Positions 16,905-26,429 of a stretch of 34,874 nt of DNA are shown here, piece by piece. The notes below the pieces were generated by a model, which saw nothing but the letters and a program-made list of their open reading frames with translations, was not told where the DNA came from and ran no database searches. Both the position numbers and the translations under genes were made by a program. The stretch covers positions 1-34,874 of the forward strand of contig JADLFE010000023.1 in the NCBI GenBank assembly GCA_020845755.1, in the 5' to 3' direction. Numbering within the stretch: the first letter of the stretch is position 1; the number at the start of each line of letters is the position of its first letter. This stretch comes from Phycisphaerales bacterium (GTDB lineage Bacteria > Planctomycetota > Phycisphaerae > Phycisphaerales > UBA1924).

Positions 16905-17413
16905 CGCGTGGTGCTCCAGGAGACGTTTCCCAGGAGGTCGACGGTGACGGTGGAGCGGATGCCGTCGGACGTGACGGTCACCCGTCCGGGGGCGCTCGGC
17001 GTGCCGAAGCCGTCGAAGGAGAAGCGGGAGTCCGCGAGGAATTCGGCGTTGGAGAGGGAGGCGTGCCAGGGCTCAGAGGTGATGACGAGGGTGAGGTCGT
17101 CGGAGGTGTCTGCGGAGGTGTCGGCGGGCGTGGCGCAGACGACGCCCTCGGTGAGGCGGAAGGTGACTGTCCATGCGCGGCTGGAGGCCATGGCGCGGGC
17201 GCGTACGAGTTTGAGTTGCTCGGTCACGGCGCGTGCGGCGGCGTCGGCGCGATAGCCCGCGGCGGCGCGGGCGTATCGTGGCATGGCGATGGCGGCGATG
17301 ATCGTGATGATGGCGAGGACCAGCACGACCTCGATGAGTGAAAAGCCAACCGCCACTCGACGCTTGGCGGAGTGGCCAGGGGTCGAGCGGCGGGTGTGAA
17401 TCACAGCATCCAT
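16901..17413 (-). CDS. Type IV pilin-like pseudopilin, GspH-like
   Basis: 170 residues. The prepilin motif is AVG/FSLIEVVLVLAIITI, with Gly at -1 and Glu at +5, followed by a domain of GspH/FimT type: an alpha-helical segment (AVTEQLKLVRARAMASSRAW) and a beta-rich C-terminus with the phrase GRVTVTSDG. The leader before cleavage is about 23 residues, long for the family, so an internal start is possible; the ATG at 17413 lacks a strong ribosome-binding site. It may rely on translational coupling to the upstream gspG frame, whose second stop (17420-17422) is only six bases before this ATG. Confidence 0.8.
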   Translation of the reverse strand: MDAVIHTRRSTPGHSAKRRVAVGFSLIEVVLVLAIITIIAAIAMPRYARAAAGYRADAAARAVTEQLKLVRARAMASSRAWTVTFRLTEGVVCATPADTSADTSDDLTLVITSEPWHASLSNAEFLADSRFSFDGFGTPSAPGRVTVTSDGIRSTVTVDLLGNVSWSTTR

Positions 17414-17419
17414 GGCTGG

Positions 17420-17488
17420 CTAGTTGATCTGCATGACCTTGGCTTTGCCCCCGCCGCCGCCGGTTCCACCGGAGGCCGAGGCATCCCC
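17420..17488 (-). other. In-frame continuation of gspG beyond its TGA
   Basis: Directly after the gspG TGA the same frame reads GDASASGGTGGGGGKAKVMQIN and then TAG, six bases before the ATG of the next gene. The glycine-rich linker and short basic/hydrophobic end look like protein. The segment may be the remnant of a longer GspG truncated by a recent nonsense change, a readthrough extension, or a sequencing error at the TGA. The sequence alone cannot decide. Confidence 0.4.
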
Positions 17489-17965
17489 TCAATACGTGTT
17501 GTACTTGGTGCCGGTGTCGTCGGTCTCCGACGCGGTGGTGTTGGCGGAGATCGCGCCGGTGGCTTGGTCATAGATCCATCCGACGCCCGCGCCGTCGGCA
17601 GCGGCGATGCCGGTGCTGCCCTTCTGGGCGCCGACGGGGAGTGCGGGGACATCGCGGAGGTACGGGCCGTAGATATAGGCGCCGGTCTTGGTCGCGTTGG
17701 TCGCGCCGGAGATATCGGTGTACTGGGTGAGTTGGGTGGCGATCGAGCCGACGGTCGGGTAGGACCCGTTGTGCTCGGTCTGGTAGAGATCGATGGCGCT
17801 GCGGAGGACGGCGAGGTTTCCGGAGAGGGCGGAGTTGGCGGCCCCGGCCGATCCACGGCTCATGCGCGGGATGGCGATGGCGGCGATGATGCCGATGATG
17901 ACGACGACGATGACGACTTCGATGAGGCTGAAGGCGCGCCGGGCGAATGTACCACGTGCCAGCAT
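17489..17965 (-). CDS. gspG: Major pseudopilin GspG / type IV pilin
   Basis: 158 residues. Prepilin motif ARRA/FSLIEVVIVVVIIGIIAAIAIPRM: Ala at -1, Glu at +5, the classic long hydrophobic N-terminal helix ending in IP. A GspG-like soluble domain follows, with the helical stretch AVLRSAIDLYQTEHNGSYPT, typical of major pseudopilins that polymerise into the fibre. The start is the ATG at 17965, with GGAG eight bases upstream. The frame reaches a TGA at 17489-17491 and then continues open for 22 codons to a TAG at 17420-17422 (see 17420-17488). This is the only operon member separated from both neighbours by a gap, which fits a highly expressed major subunit. Confidence 0.9.
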   Translation of the reverse strand: MLARGTFARRAFSLIEVVIVVVIIGIIAAIAIPRMSRGSAGAANSALSGNLAVLRSAIDLYQTEHNGSYPTVGSIATQLTQYTDISGATNATKTGAYIYGPYLRDVPALPVGAQKGSTGIAAADGAGVGWIYDQATGAISANTTASETDDTGTKYNTY

Positions 17966-18046
17966 TGGATGAACTCCATGACTCCCGCCTCTCGCGACGT
18001 GCGATCACCGGGTCGACAATGTCATCGGGGTTCGTGCCAGCAGTCT

Positions 18047-18652
18047 TTATTGGCCGGAATTCACATCGGTCCGCTTGGGCGCGCCCCCGCCGGGTCCGGG
18101 CGTTACAGACGGCACAGGCGAGCGCTCGCGGGCGGAGCGCATCGAATCTGAGATCGCCAGTTCGGTGTTGCGTCCGTTGATGCTGATGACCGCGATGTTG
18201 CGCGCCTCGTCGAGTCGGAGCAGGATGCGTCCGGACTTTCCGGGCTGCCCGGTCTTGAGCGGCTCGCCGTCGAGGATGATCGAGCCGGCGCGTCCCCACA
18301 CGACGCCTGTGATGGCGTGGGCCTTGCCCAGATCGTCGGTGGTGGCGCTGGTGGCTTGCGCCTGGTCCTTCGGGGCCGCCTGCACCCATGCGGGGTCCGA
18401 GAACAGGGCGTCGAGAGATACGGTGGTGTCGCGGCTTTCGGGGACAGCGTCGATGAGGGCCGCGACGGAGAGGGTCTGGGTCTGCATGGCGGACTTTGTC
18501 CGCGTGGCCATGGGCGCGACGGCCTCGCCCGAGGCGGCGGCCTGCGTGGGCCCGAGGGCCCCTGGCCGGAGCACCAGTCGATCAACCGCCAGGGCGCCGA
18601 GGCCCAGCGCGACGACCATGAGACCATTCCGTTGACGCTTCGTGACTTTCAC
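18047..18652 (-). CDS. PilP/GspC-like inner membrane protein
   Basis: 201 residues from the GTG at 18652; longer in-frame starts add a Pro/Arg-rich stretch that overlaps the previous gene. One N-terminal membrane helix (NGLMVVALGLGALAVDRLV) is followed by an Ala/Thr-rich periplasmic linker and a small beta domain: GVVWGRAGSIILDGEPLKTGQ, then RILLRLDEARNIAVI and GRNTELAI. This matches the pattern of the HR/PDZ-less periplasmic domain of GspC and PilP, in which a short strand pair carries an 'i.dG..v..G' phrase. Such proteins bridge the inner-membrane PilN/PilO ring to the secretin. Position right after PilO supports PilP. The sequence is divergent, so the name is an inference. Confidence 0.6.
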   Translation of the reverse strand: MKVTKRQRNGLMVVALGLGALAVDRLVLRPGALGPTQAAASGEAVAPMATRTKSAMQTQTLSVAALIDAVPESRDTTVSLDALFSDPAWVQAAPKDQAQATSATTDDLGKAHAITGVVWGRAGSIILDGEPLKTGQPGKSGRILLRLDEARNIAVISINGRNTELAISDSMRSARERSPVPSVTPGPGGGAPKRTDVNSGQ

Positions 18653-18683
18653 GCCTCTACAGGCACAAACGATCGAGGCGGCG

Positions 18684-19328
18684 TCAAGGCGTTTCTTCTG
18701 TATTCGTAGTCGTCGAGGTGGTGCCGGCGGCGGAGCCCGCGGGATCGGCGGGCGTGGTATGCGCAGCAGAGGGCGCATGCTCGACATAGGAGGTCAGAAG
18801 GAGCGAGAACTCGATGGGGGTGGTCCCCTGGCGTGCGCCCGCGGACCCGCCGCGGATGTCGAGAGATTCGATGGCGACGTCGGACTGTTTGGCGTGGAGT
18901 GAATCGAGGAAGGAGGCGATGCCGGTGAGCGTGCCGCGGCCGCCGAGTCGGACGGGGATGGCGTCGAACTCGTTGCCCGAGCGTGGCGCGCCGGGTGTGG
19001 ATTCGGTGAGTTGGAGTCCGAGGGACTTGGCGAGTTCGACGAGAGAGGAGATGCGGTCGTTGACGGAATCGGCGCGCCGGAGCGAAGAGCCGAACCTGTT
19101 GAGTTTGTCGGTGGTCGCGGCAACGGCGATGCGTGTCTGACGGAGCGAGGCGGACAGACGCACGATGCGGTCGTTCTCGTCCTTGACGGATTCGGCGGCG
19201 TCTCGGGCGTCGGACTGGCGTGAGAGGAGCGGCGCGGCGGCGAGGAAATAGAAGGCGGCGACGATCGCGGCGCAGAAGGAAAGGCCGACGGCGTCGACGG
19301 AGCGTGGCGTGAGAGAGGTGTTCTTCAT
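18684..19328 (-). CDS. pilO: PilO-like protein
   Basis: 214 residues, start ATG 19328 overlapping the pilN TGA (ATGA). A short cytoplasmic tail, one membrane helix (VGLSFCAAIVAAFYFLAAAPLL), a coiled-coil-like stretch (about 40-100) and a C-terminal ferredoxin-like fold with TGIASFLDSLHA, as in PilO/GspM. It pairs with PilN to form the periplasmic alignment complex of the pilus. The C-terminal about 35 residues are Thr/Ala/Pro-rich and low in complexity. Identification rests on topology and gene order more than on residues. Confidence 0.75.
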   Translation of the reverse strand: MKNTSLTPRSVDAVGLSFCAAIVAAFYFLAAAPLLSRQSDARDAAESVKDENDRIVRLSASLRQTRIAVAATTDKLNRFGSSLRRADSVNDRISSLVELAKSLGLQLTESTPGAPRSGNEFDAIPVRLGGRGTLTGIASFLDSLHAKQSDVAIESLDIRGGSAGARQGTTPIEFSLLLTSYVEHAPSAAHTTPADPAGSAAGTTSTTTNTEETP

Positions 19329-19981
19329 CGCTCGCTCCCTTCCGCGGCCGAGGCGCTGGCGCGGACGCGTTGGGGTGAGAGGGCGCACTCGATGGAGAAC
19401 TCGATGACCTGCTTGTCGGCGACGGCGCGTGCGCCGGAGTTGATGGTTTTGACGCTCTCAAAGACGCGGAGGGATTCGAGGGAGCGGACGAAGGTCCAGA
19501 GGGTGGGCTGGGAATCGGCCACGCCGCGGAGTCGGACGAGGAAGTATTCGGGTGGGGCGGAGGCGGAACGTTCGACGGGCTTGGAGGACTTGGCGCTGGG
19601 CGCGGGCGGCGTCCGCGGCGAGATATCGATGTTCTCGAACGTAACACCCTGGTCGCGTCGGGCCGCGATGGCGCGGAGGAGCGCGCTCCAGTCGGGGTGG
19701 CCGCGCATGGCCTGTGTGATGGAGAGGCGATGATTGAGATCGGCGAGGTTTCTGGCGGCGTCGGCGGCCTGGGATTCGAGTTGGAGGCGCTGGGCTTCGA
19801 GCGTGCGACGTTCGGAGGCCTGGCGTGCGACCCGCGAGGTGTGGCGTGTGAAGAGAACACCGGTCGCGAGCGTGCAGACGACCGCGCACACCACGCCCGC
19901 GATGATCCACCCGCGCAGGTGGGCGGCGACGGCGCGGGCGCGGCGGATGGAGAGGGGGATGAGGTTGACGGCGGGGGTCAT
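19325..19981 (-). CDS. pilN: PilN-like protein
   Basis: 218 residues. It starts MTPAVNLIPLSIR, carrying the conserved NLxP segment by which PilN docks into PilM in the cytoplasm. One membrane helix follows (about 24-45), then a coiled coil (ASERRTLEAQRLQLESQAADAARNLADL) and a periplasmic ferredoxin-like domain (YFLVRLRGVADSQPTLWTFVRSLES). ATGA overlaps join it to pilM before and pilO after. Part of the PilMNO assembly platform. Confidence 0.85.
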   Translation of the reverse strand: MTPAVNLIPLSIRRARAVAAHLRGWIIAGVVCAVVCTLATGVLFTRHTSRVARQASERRTLEAQRLQLESQAADAARNLADLNHRLSITQAMRGHPDWSALLRAIAARRDQGVTFENIDISPRTPPAPSAKSSKPVERSASAPPEYFLVRLRGVADSQPTLWTFVRSLESLRVFESVKTINSGARAVADKQVIEFSIECALSPQRVRASASAAEGSER

Positions 19982-21030
19982 GCGGCGGCCTTTCCGCGTG
20001 ATTCGCCTGGGTGGAGCGAGGCGCCGACGGCGGCGAGGAGTGCGCCCGGGGGGATGAGGTGCTCGGGCCCGCGGGTGGTGTCGATGGAAAGTGATGTCCA
20101 GTCGGAGACACGCACGGACTCGAGGGGCGCGGGCGACTCGAGAGAGTCCAGGAACGGCGCTGGGGCGGCGAGAATGACCCGGGTGATGTGGCGGTCGAAC
20201 TGGTGCGAGAGGTACGAGGCCGAGAGCGCGATCTCGTCGCGGACGCCGGCGCGGACGGTGTCGACGAGTCGGCGGAGTTTGGCGGAGGTGTCGGGGGCGG
20301 CGCGGTGGTCGTGCTCGTTCGAGGCGTTGACGGCGGCGAAGCGCTGTGACAGGGCCCGCTCGTCGCGCACGCCCAGGATGCTCGAAGCCAGCGGAGAGAT
20401 TGCCAGTTCATCGATGCGGCGCTCGAAGATGGGGGCGTCACCGGTGGCGGCGATGAGATGGGCGGCGTCCCAGGCGAGTTCGACGATGATGGTGATGTGC
20501 GGGCCGGGCGGGCGGAGGGATTCGGTAGCGCGGCAAAGGGCCGAGGCGCGTGCGTCGGCGGCGACGACGCGGAGGCCGGCGTCCTCGAAGAGCGCGATGC
20601 GTGCCGCGATCTCCGCGCTCGGTGCGGCGACGGCCAGGACGTGCCATCCCGAGGCGGCTCGGCGCGGGGCGGGGGTCTCCCACAAGTCGAGTTCGAGCGA
20701 GTCGGGAGATCGGCCGGCGACGCGTGCCATCTCGGCGCGGGCGAGTTGATCGACGGGCGCGCCGGAGGCGCGTGGCGGGAGGGCGAGGGTAGCGCTGGTG
20801 GTGGCGGCGACGCCTTTGGTGGGGAGGGTGAAGACGACGTCGGAGCCCTCGAAGCCGTGGCGCCAGAGGACGCGGTGGAGGCTGGTCGCGGATGCGATGT
20901 CGGTGAGAGGGCCGACGGGAGCGCGAAGGGCGGCGTGGATGGCCCAGCCCCTGCGTCCGCGGCGCAGTTGCACGGCGCAGGCGGCGGGTCCGGACCAATC
21001 GAGGCCGATGGGCGAGAAGCGGCGGGTCAA
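19978..21030 (-). CDS. pilM: PilM-like actin-fold protein
   Basis: 350 residues, cytoplasmic, of the PilM/GspL actin-like fold that anchors PilN and contacts the ATPase. Weak but recognisable features: GLDWSGPAACAVQLRR at the start (phosphate-1 like segment), VVFTLPTKGV, a run ITIIVELAWDAAHLI (phosphate-2 like), and AISPLASSILG later. It is diverged from canonical PilM, and the ATP-binding residues are not certain. Translation appears to start at a TTG (21030) that overlaps the gspF TGA, as TTGA. The next gene is pilN with an ATGA overlap. Gene order makes the call secure. Confidence 0.8.
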   Translation of the reverse strand: MTRRFSPIGLDWSGPAACAVQLRRGRRGWAIHAALRAPVGPLTDIASATSLHRVLWRHGFEGSDVVFTLPTKGVAATTSATLALPPRASGAPVDQLARAEMARVAGRSPDSLELDLWETPAPRRAASGWHVLAVAAPSAEIAARIALFEDAGLRVVAADARASALCRATESLRPPGPHITIIVELAWDAAHLIAATGDAPIFERRIDELAISPLASSILGVRDERALSQRFAAVNASNEHDHRAAPDTSAKLRRLVDTVRAGVRDEIALSASYLSHQFDRHITRVILAAPAPFLDSLESPAPLESVRVSDWTSLSIDTTRGPEHLIPPGALLAAVGASLHPGESRGKAAA

Positions 21031-22279
21031 TGCGCACCCCCGTGCCCGCTGGCGCTGGTGAGGTCAAAGAGGGGGACGAACATGCTGAGGGCAACGACAC
21101 CGACGACCAGTCCCAGCACCAGCAAGATGATGGGCTCGATGATGCTGGTGAGTGAGCGGACGACGATCTCGTTGTCTTCGTCGAGGGCGTCGGCGATGTT
21201 GAGGAGGACGGGCCCGAGTTTGCCGGTGCGTTCGCCGGAGCGGATGGATTCGCCGGTCGCCGGGCCGATAAGCGCCGCGCCGCCGGACTTGAAGTCGGCG
21301 AGTCCCGGGCTGATGGATTCGCCGCGGGTGGCGGCGTCCTCGGCGCGTGCGATCATGGTTGAGTAGGCGGCATTTCCCATGGAGAGGCGGGTGAGGCCGA
21401 GAGCGTCGAGGAGCGGGACGCGGCCTTCGAGGAGAACGCCGAGCACGCGCGCGAGGCGCGCGGTGAGCAGGCCGCGGATCAACGTGCCGAAGATGGGGAG
21501 TCGGACGACGGCGTTGTCGAGGGCGGTGCGCCCCGCGCGGCTGCGGGTGTAGAAGACGGCGGAGGTGACAAGCGCGACGGCGCCGGCGAAGACGGCCCAC
21601 CACCACTGCGCCATGAACCCGCCGAAGGCGAGCATGAACCTCGTGGTGGGGGGGAGCGGTGCGTTGAGCGACTTGAAGAGTTGCTCGAAGCGCGGGAGGA
21701 CGAAGCCGATCATGAGCGAGAGGACCACGAGCGAGACGCCGATGAGGAGCACGGGATAGGCCATCGCGCCCATGACCGACGCGTTGACGCGCTGCTGCTG
21801 GCGCGTGAGTTTCGCGAGGCGGTCGAGCATGACGGGGAGTTGCCCGCCGCTCTCGCCGGCGGCGATGAGGCTGCGGGAGACGGCATCGAAATACTCCGGG
21901 TGCTGGGCGAGCGACTCGGAGAGCGAGTGTCCCTGCTCGATGCGGGCGCGGATATCCGAGAGCGAGTCCTTCCAGTGGCCGGCGGGCGTCTGGCGCTCCA
22001 GCGAGACCAGCGCGTCGAGGATGGGGGTGCCGGTGGAGAGGAGCACGGCCATCTGGCGGCTGAAGCCCGTGAGGGCATTGAGACGTGCGCGTGAGCCGAC
22101 GTGGCGATTCGACGAGGACGCGCCCGACGACCGGGCCATCGCGGCGGCCGACTCTTCGGTGACTTCCGCGACAAACAGGCCGCGACGGCGCAGGATTTCC
22201 GTGGCGGCGGCGGCGTCTTGGGCATCGACGGTCTCGACGACAGCCTTGCCGGCGGAGTCGAAGGCCCGGCAGCGGAGTT

Positions 22280-22283
<4 letters not shown>
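21027..22283 (-). CDS. gspF: Type II secretion/type IV pilus inner membrane platform protein GspF/PilC
   Basis: 418 residues from the ATG at 22283, which overlaps the gspE TGA. Two GspF domains: the first about 70-195 (GFSRQMAVLLSTGTPILDAL, GESGGQLP, then a membrane helix about 170-195) and the second about 275-400 (ARVLGVLLEGRVPLLDALGL, ESIRSGERTGKLGPVLLNIADAL, then a helix LLVLGLVVGVVALSMF). A further helix lies near 225-245. It anchors the ATPase GspE and guides pilin assembly in the inner membrane. Canonical in length and topology. Confidence 0.95.
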
Positions 22284-24075
<1,792 letters not shown>

Positions 24076-24079
<4 letters not shown>

Positions 24080-24411
24080 AGGAAGCTCCTGGCCGCGGAG
24101 TTGACGTCCTCGAAGTGCTCGAAGGAATCGGAAACGCCGGTGAGTTCGAGGACTTCGCGCAAGGTTTCGTTGGCGCCGCAGAGGCGGAGGGACTGCCCGC
24201 CGGTGGCGAGGGCTTCGGATGCGTCGAGGAGTGCTTCGAGCCCCTGGCTGTCGACGTAGGCCACGGACGAGGCATCAACGACGTACCGTCCAAGGCTGCG
24301 CGCGTGGGCATCGGTGGTGGCGGCGCGGAACTGATCGGCGTCGCCGAGCACGATGGGTCCCATCGGCTTGAGGACGGTGACGGCGCCTTGTCTGGATTCC
24401 TGGATATCCAT
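24076..24411 (-). CDS. STAS domain anti-sigma-factor-antagonist-like protein
   Basis: 111 residues, a single STAS domain. It has the SpoIIAA/RsbV-type segment VVDASSVAYVDSQGLEALL, where the Ser of DSQG is the usual phosphorylation site. Such proteins bind serine-kinase anti-sigma factors or partner-switch modules. It lies three bases after the histidine kinase stop and overlaps the gspE start by GTGA, so it is co-transcribed with the pilus machine. No anti-sigma factor or PP2C phosphatase is present in the window, so its partner must be elsewhere; alternatively it acts on the kinase or ATPase directly. Confidence 0.9.
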
Positions 24412-24414
24412 TGT

Positions 24415-26208
24415 TTACGCGGCGGCCTTGGTGACGCTCGTCGAACTCGCGCCGGGTTGGAGCGGGACGCTGAGCGTGAACGTGCTTCCCTTGTTGAGTT
24501 GTGACTGGACGGTGATGTCTCCGCCGTGCATGCGGATGACCTGGCGTGCCAGGGCGAGGCCCAGACCCGAGCCGACGATGGCGCTGATGCGCTGGTCCTT
24601 GGCGCGGTAGAACTTTTCGAAGATGAGTTCGTGCTCGTCTTCCTTGATCCCGATGCCGTTGTCCGAGACATGGACGGTGAAGAGGGAGTCGGCTTCCTCG
24701 GCCTTGACGCGGACCTCGCCGCCGACGGGGGTGTACTTGAGGGCGTTGCCGACGAGGTTGTGAAGGGCCAGGGAGATCTTGTCGCGGTCGCCCTGGAGGA
24801 CAGGGAGTTTGGGTGCGAGATCGAAGACCAGGCGGATCTCGCGGTCCTGTGCCTGGGCGTTGTAGTCGTTGCGGAGTTCTTCAAAGATCTCGGCGGTGCG
24901 CACGTCGTCGACGTGGAGTTTGAACGAGCCGGCCTCGATCTCCGAGACGCTGAGCATGTCCTGCACGACGCGCTCCAGGCGTCGTGTCTCCTGCCCGATG
25001 ACGTTGATGCACTTGGCGCGGACGGACGGGTCGCTCTCGCCCTCGTCGTGCAGGGTTTCGAGGTAGAGGCGGACGTTGGTGAGCGGCGTGCGGAGTTCGT
25101 GGGTGACCTGGGCGACGAACGAGCCCCGTGACTCTTCGGCGACGCGCTGCTGGGTGACGTCTTCGACGACGATGAGGATGGCGCCGGCCTCGTCGCGGAG
25201 TGAGCGGAGCGTCAGGCGGAGCACGCCGCGCCCCGCGGGGTCGGGCCCGCCGCGTTCGAGTTCGAATGTGAGTCGGGGCTTGGCGAGTTTGCCGGCCTTG
25301 GCGCCGTCGCGGACGGCGGCCAGGACCTCTTCGTCCTTGATGACATTCTGGATGTCGCTGCCGATGGATTCGTCGCGATTGACCGAGAGGAGCGTGGAGC
25401 AGGCGCCATTGAGATAGCGCACTTTGGCGTGGCGGTCGACGACGATGACGCCGGTCCAGAGCGCGTCGCAGGCGCCGACGGCCAGGGCGTCAACGCCGGT
25501 GGATTCGACGGTGGGCGCGGCGGCGCAGGCCTCGAACGAGCCGCGCGACGCGCGGTCGAGGAGCGAGTTCCATGCGACGGCGGCGGGCCCGAAGCGGGCG
25601 TCGACGGCGAGGAGTTCGGTGTCGGTGAGACCTTCGTGGGCCGCCAGGAGGGCGTCCTGAACGGCGCCAATGGCGCGCAGTTTCCGGCGTGCGCCGCGGT
25701 AGGTGAAGAGGCCGACGAGGAGTGCGCCGCCGCCGATGGCGCCCATGCCGATGACGGCCTGATCGGTGGAGGGGTCGGGGGTGAGGGCGGGGTCGACCTC
25801 GAGCGCCAGGCGTGTGCCGTCGAGGGGCTGCCGCAGTTCGGCGCTGATGGAGGCGACATCGGCCGGGACGGTGTCGGGGGTTTCGAAGGACTCGAGGATG
25901 TTGCCCTTGTCGTCGACGAGTCGGACGCGGGCGAGTTCGGCGGAGGTGGCGATCTCCGCGAGCGTGGATCGGATGAGCGAGTGTTTGTCCTGGGCGATGA
26001 GGTCGTCGATGGTTCGGGCGGCGAGTTCGGCGCTGATGGCGGCCGAGCGCTCGGTCATGTCGGTGATGGTCTGGTGGTGGTGGCGGATGGTGAGCCAGCC
26101 GATGCCGCCGGCGGCGACAATGAGCAGGCCCGCCAGCGGCGCGGCGGCGGAGGCCAGCAGCGATTCGCCGCGCGAGAGCACGCTCCAACCTCGTCTGCGT
26201 TTGCCCAC
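24415..26208 (-). CDS. Sensor histidine kinase heading the pilus operon
   Basis: 597 residues from the GTG at 26208, which has GGAGG five bases upstream; an ATG at 26277 (620 residues) is the alternative. A membrane helix (about 20-42), a periplasmic region (about 45-150), a second helix (about 151-170), a PAS-like domain (about 250-350: TGVIVVDRHAKVRYLNGACSTLL), HisKA with His370 in VAQVTHELRTPL, then ATPase motifs NLVGNALKYTP, DNGIGI and GSGLGLALA. It is a conventional membrane kinase of PhoR/VicK type without a receiver domain, so it must phosphorylate a separate regulator, and none lies nearby. It opens a 13-gene run and is likely its first sensor. Divergent from the tricorn gene, with about 220 bases between the starts. 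Confidence 0.9.
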   Translation of the reverse strand: MGKRRRGWSVLSRGESLLASAAAPLAGLLIVAAGGIGWLTIRHHHQTITDMTERSAAISAELAARTIDDLIAQDKHSLIRSTLAEIATSAELARVRLVDDKGNILESFETPDTVPADVASISAELRQPLDGTRLALEVDPALTPDPSTDQAVIGMGAIGGGALLVGLFTYRGARRKLRAIGAVQDALLAAHEGLTDTELLAVDARFGPAAVAWNSLLDRASRGSFEACAAAPTVESTGVDALAVGACDALWTGVIVVDRHAKVRYLNGACSTLLSVNRDESIGSDIQNVIKDEEVLAAVRDGAKAGKLAKPRLTFELERGGPDPAGRGVLRLTLRSLRDEAGAILIVVEDVTQQRVAEESRGSFVAQVTHELRTPLTNVRLYLETLHDEGESDPSVRAKCINVIGQETRRLERVVQDMLSVSEIEAGSFKLHVDDVRTAEIFEELRNDYNAQAQDREIRLVFDLAPKLPVLQGDRDKISLALHNLVGNALKYTPVGGEVRVKAEEADSLFTVHVSDNGIGIKEDEHELIFEKFYRAKDQRISAIVGSGLGLALARQVIRMHGGDITVQSQLNKGSTFTLSVPLQPGASSTSVTKAAA

Positions 26209-26429
26209 GATACCCTCCGCGCGCACTCCGAGGGGGCGCGATCTCGCTAGGAGCATCGGCAGGTTGGCGCGGTCCATGAACTTCGCCCCGGGGCTTGTCA
26301 CTGGCGGCGCACGAGGAGTGCGCGGCAAGGGCGGCACAGGCATCGGGGTCGTTGCAGTCGTTACAGGCCGCAACGCGGGGCCCGGCGCCGCGGTACGCTC
26401 TATCGTCCGAAAACGGAGCCACATCAGCC

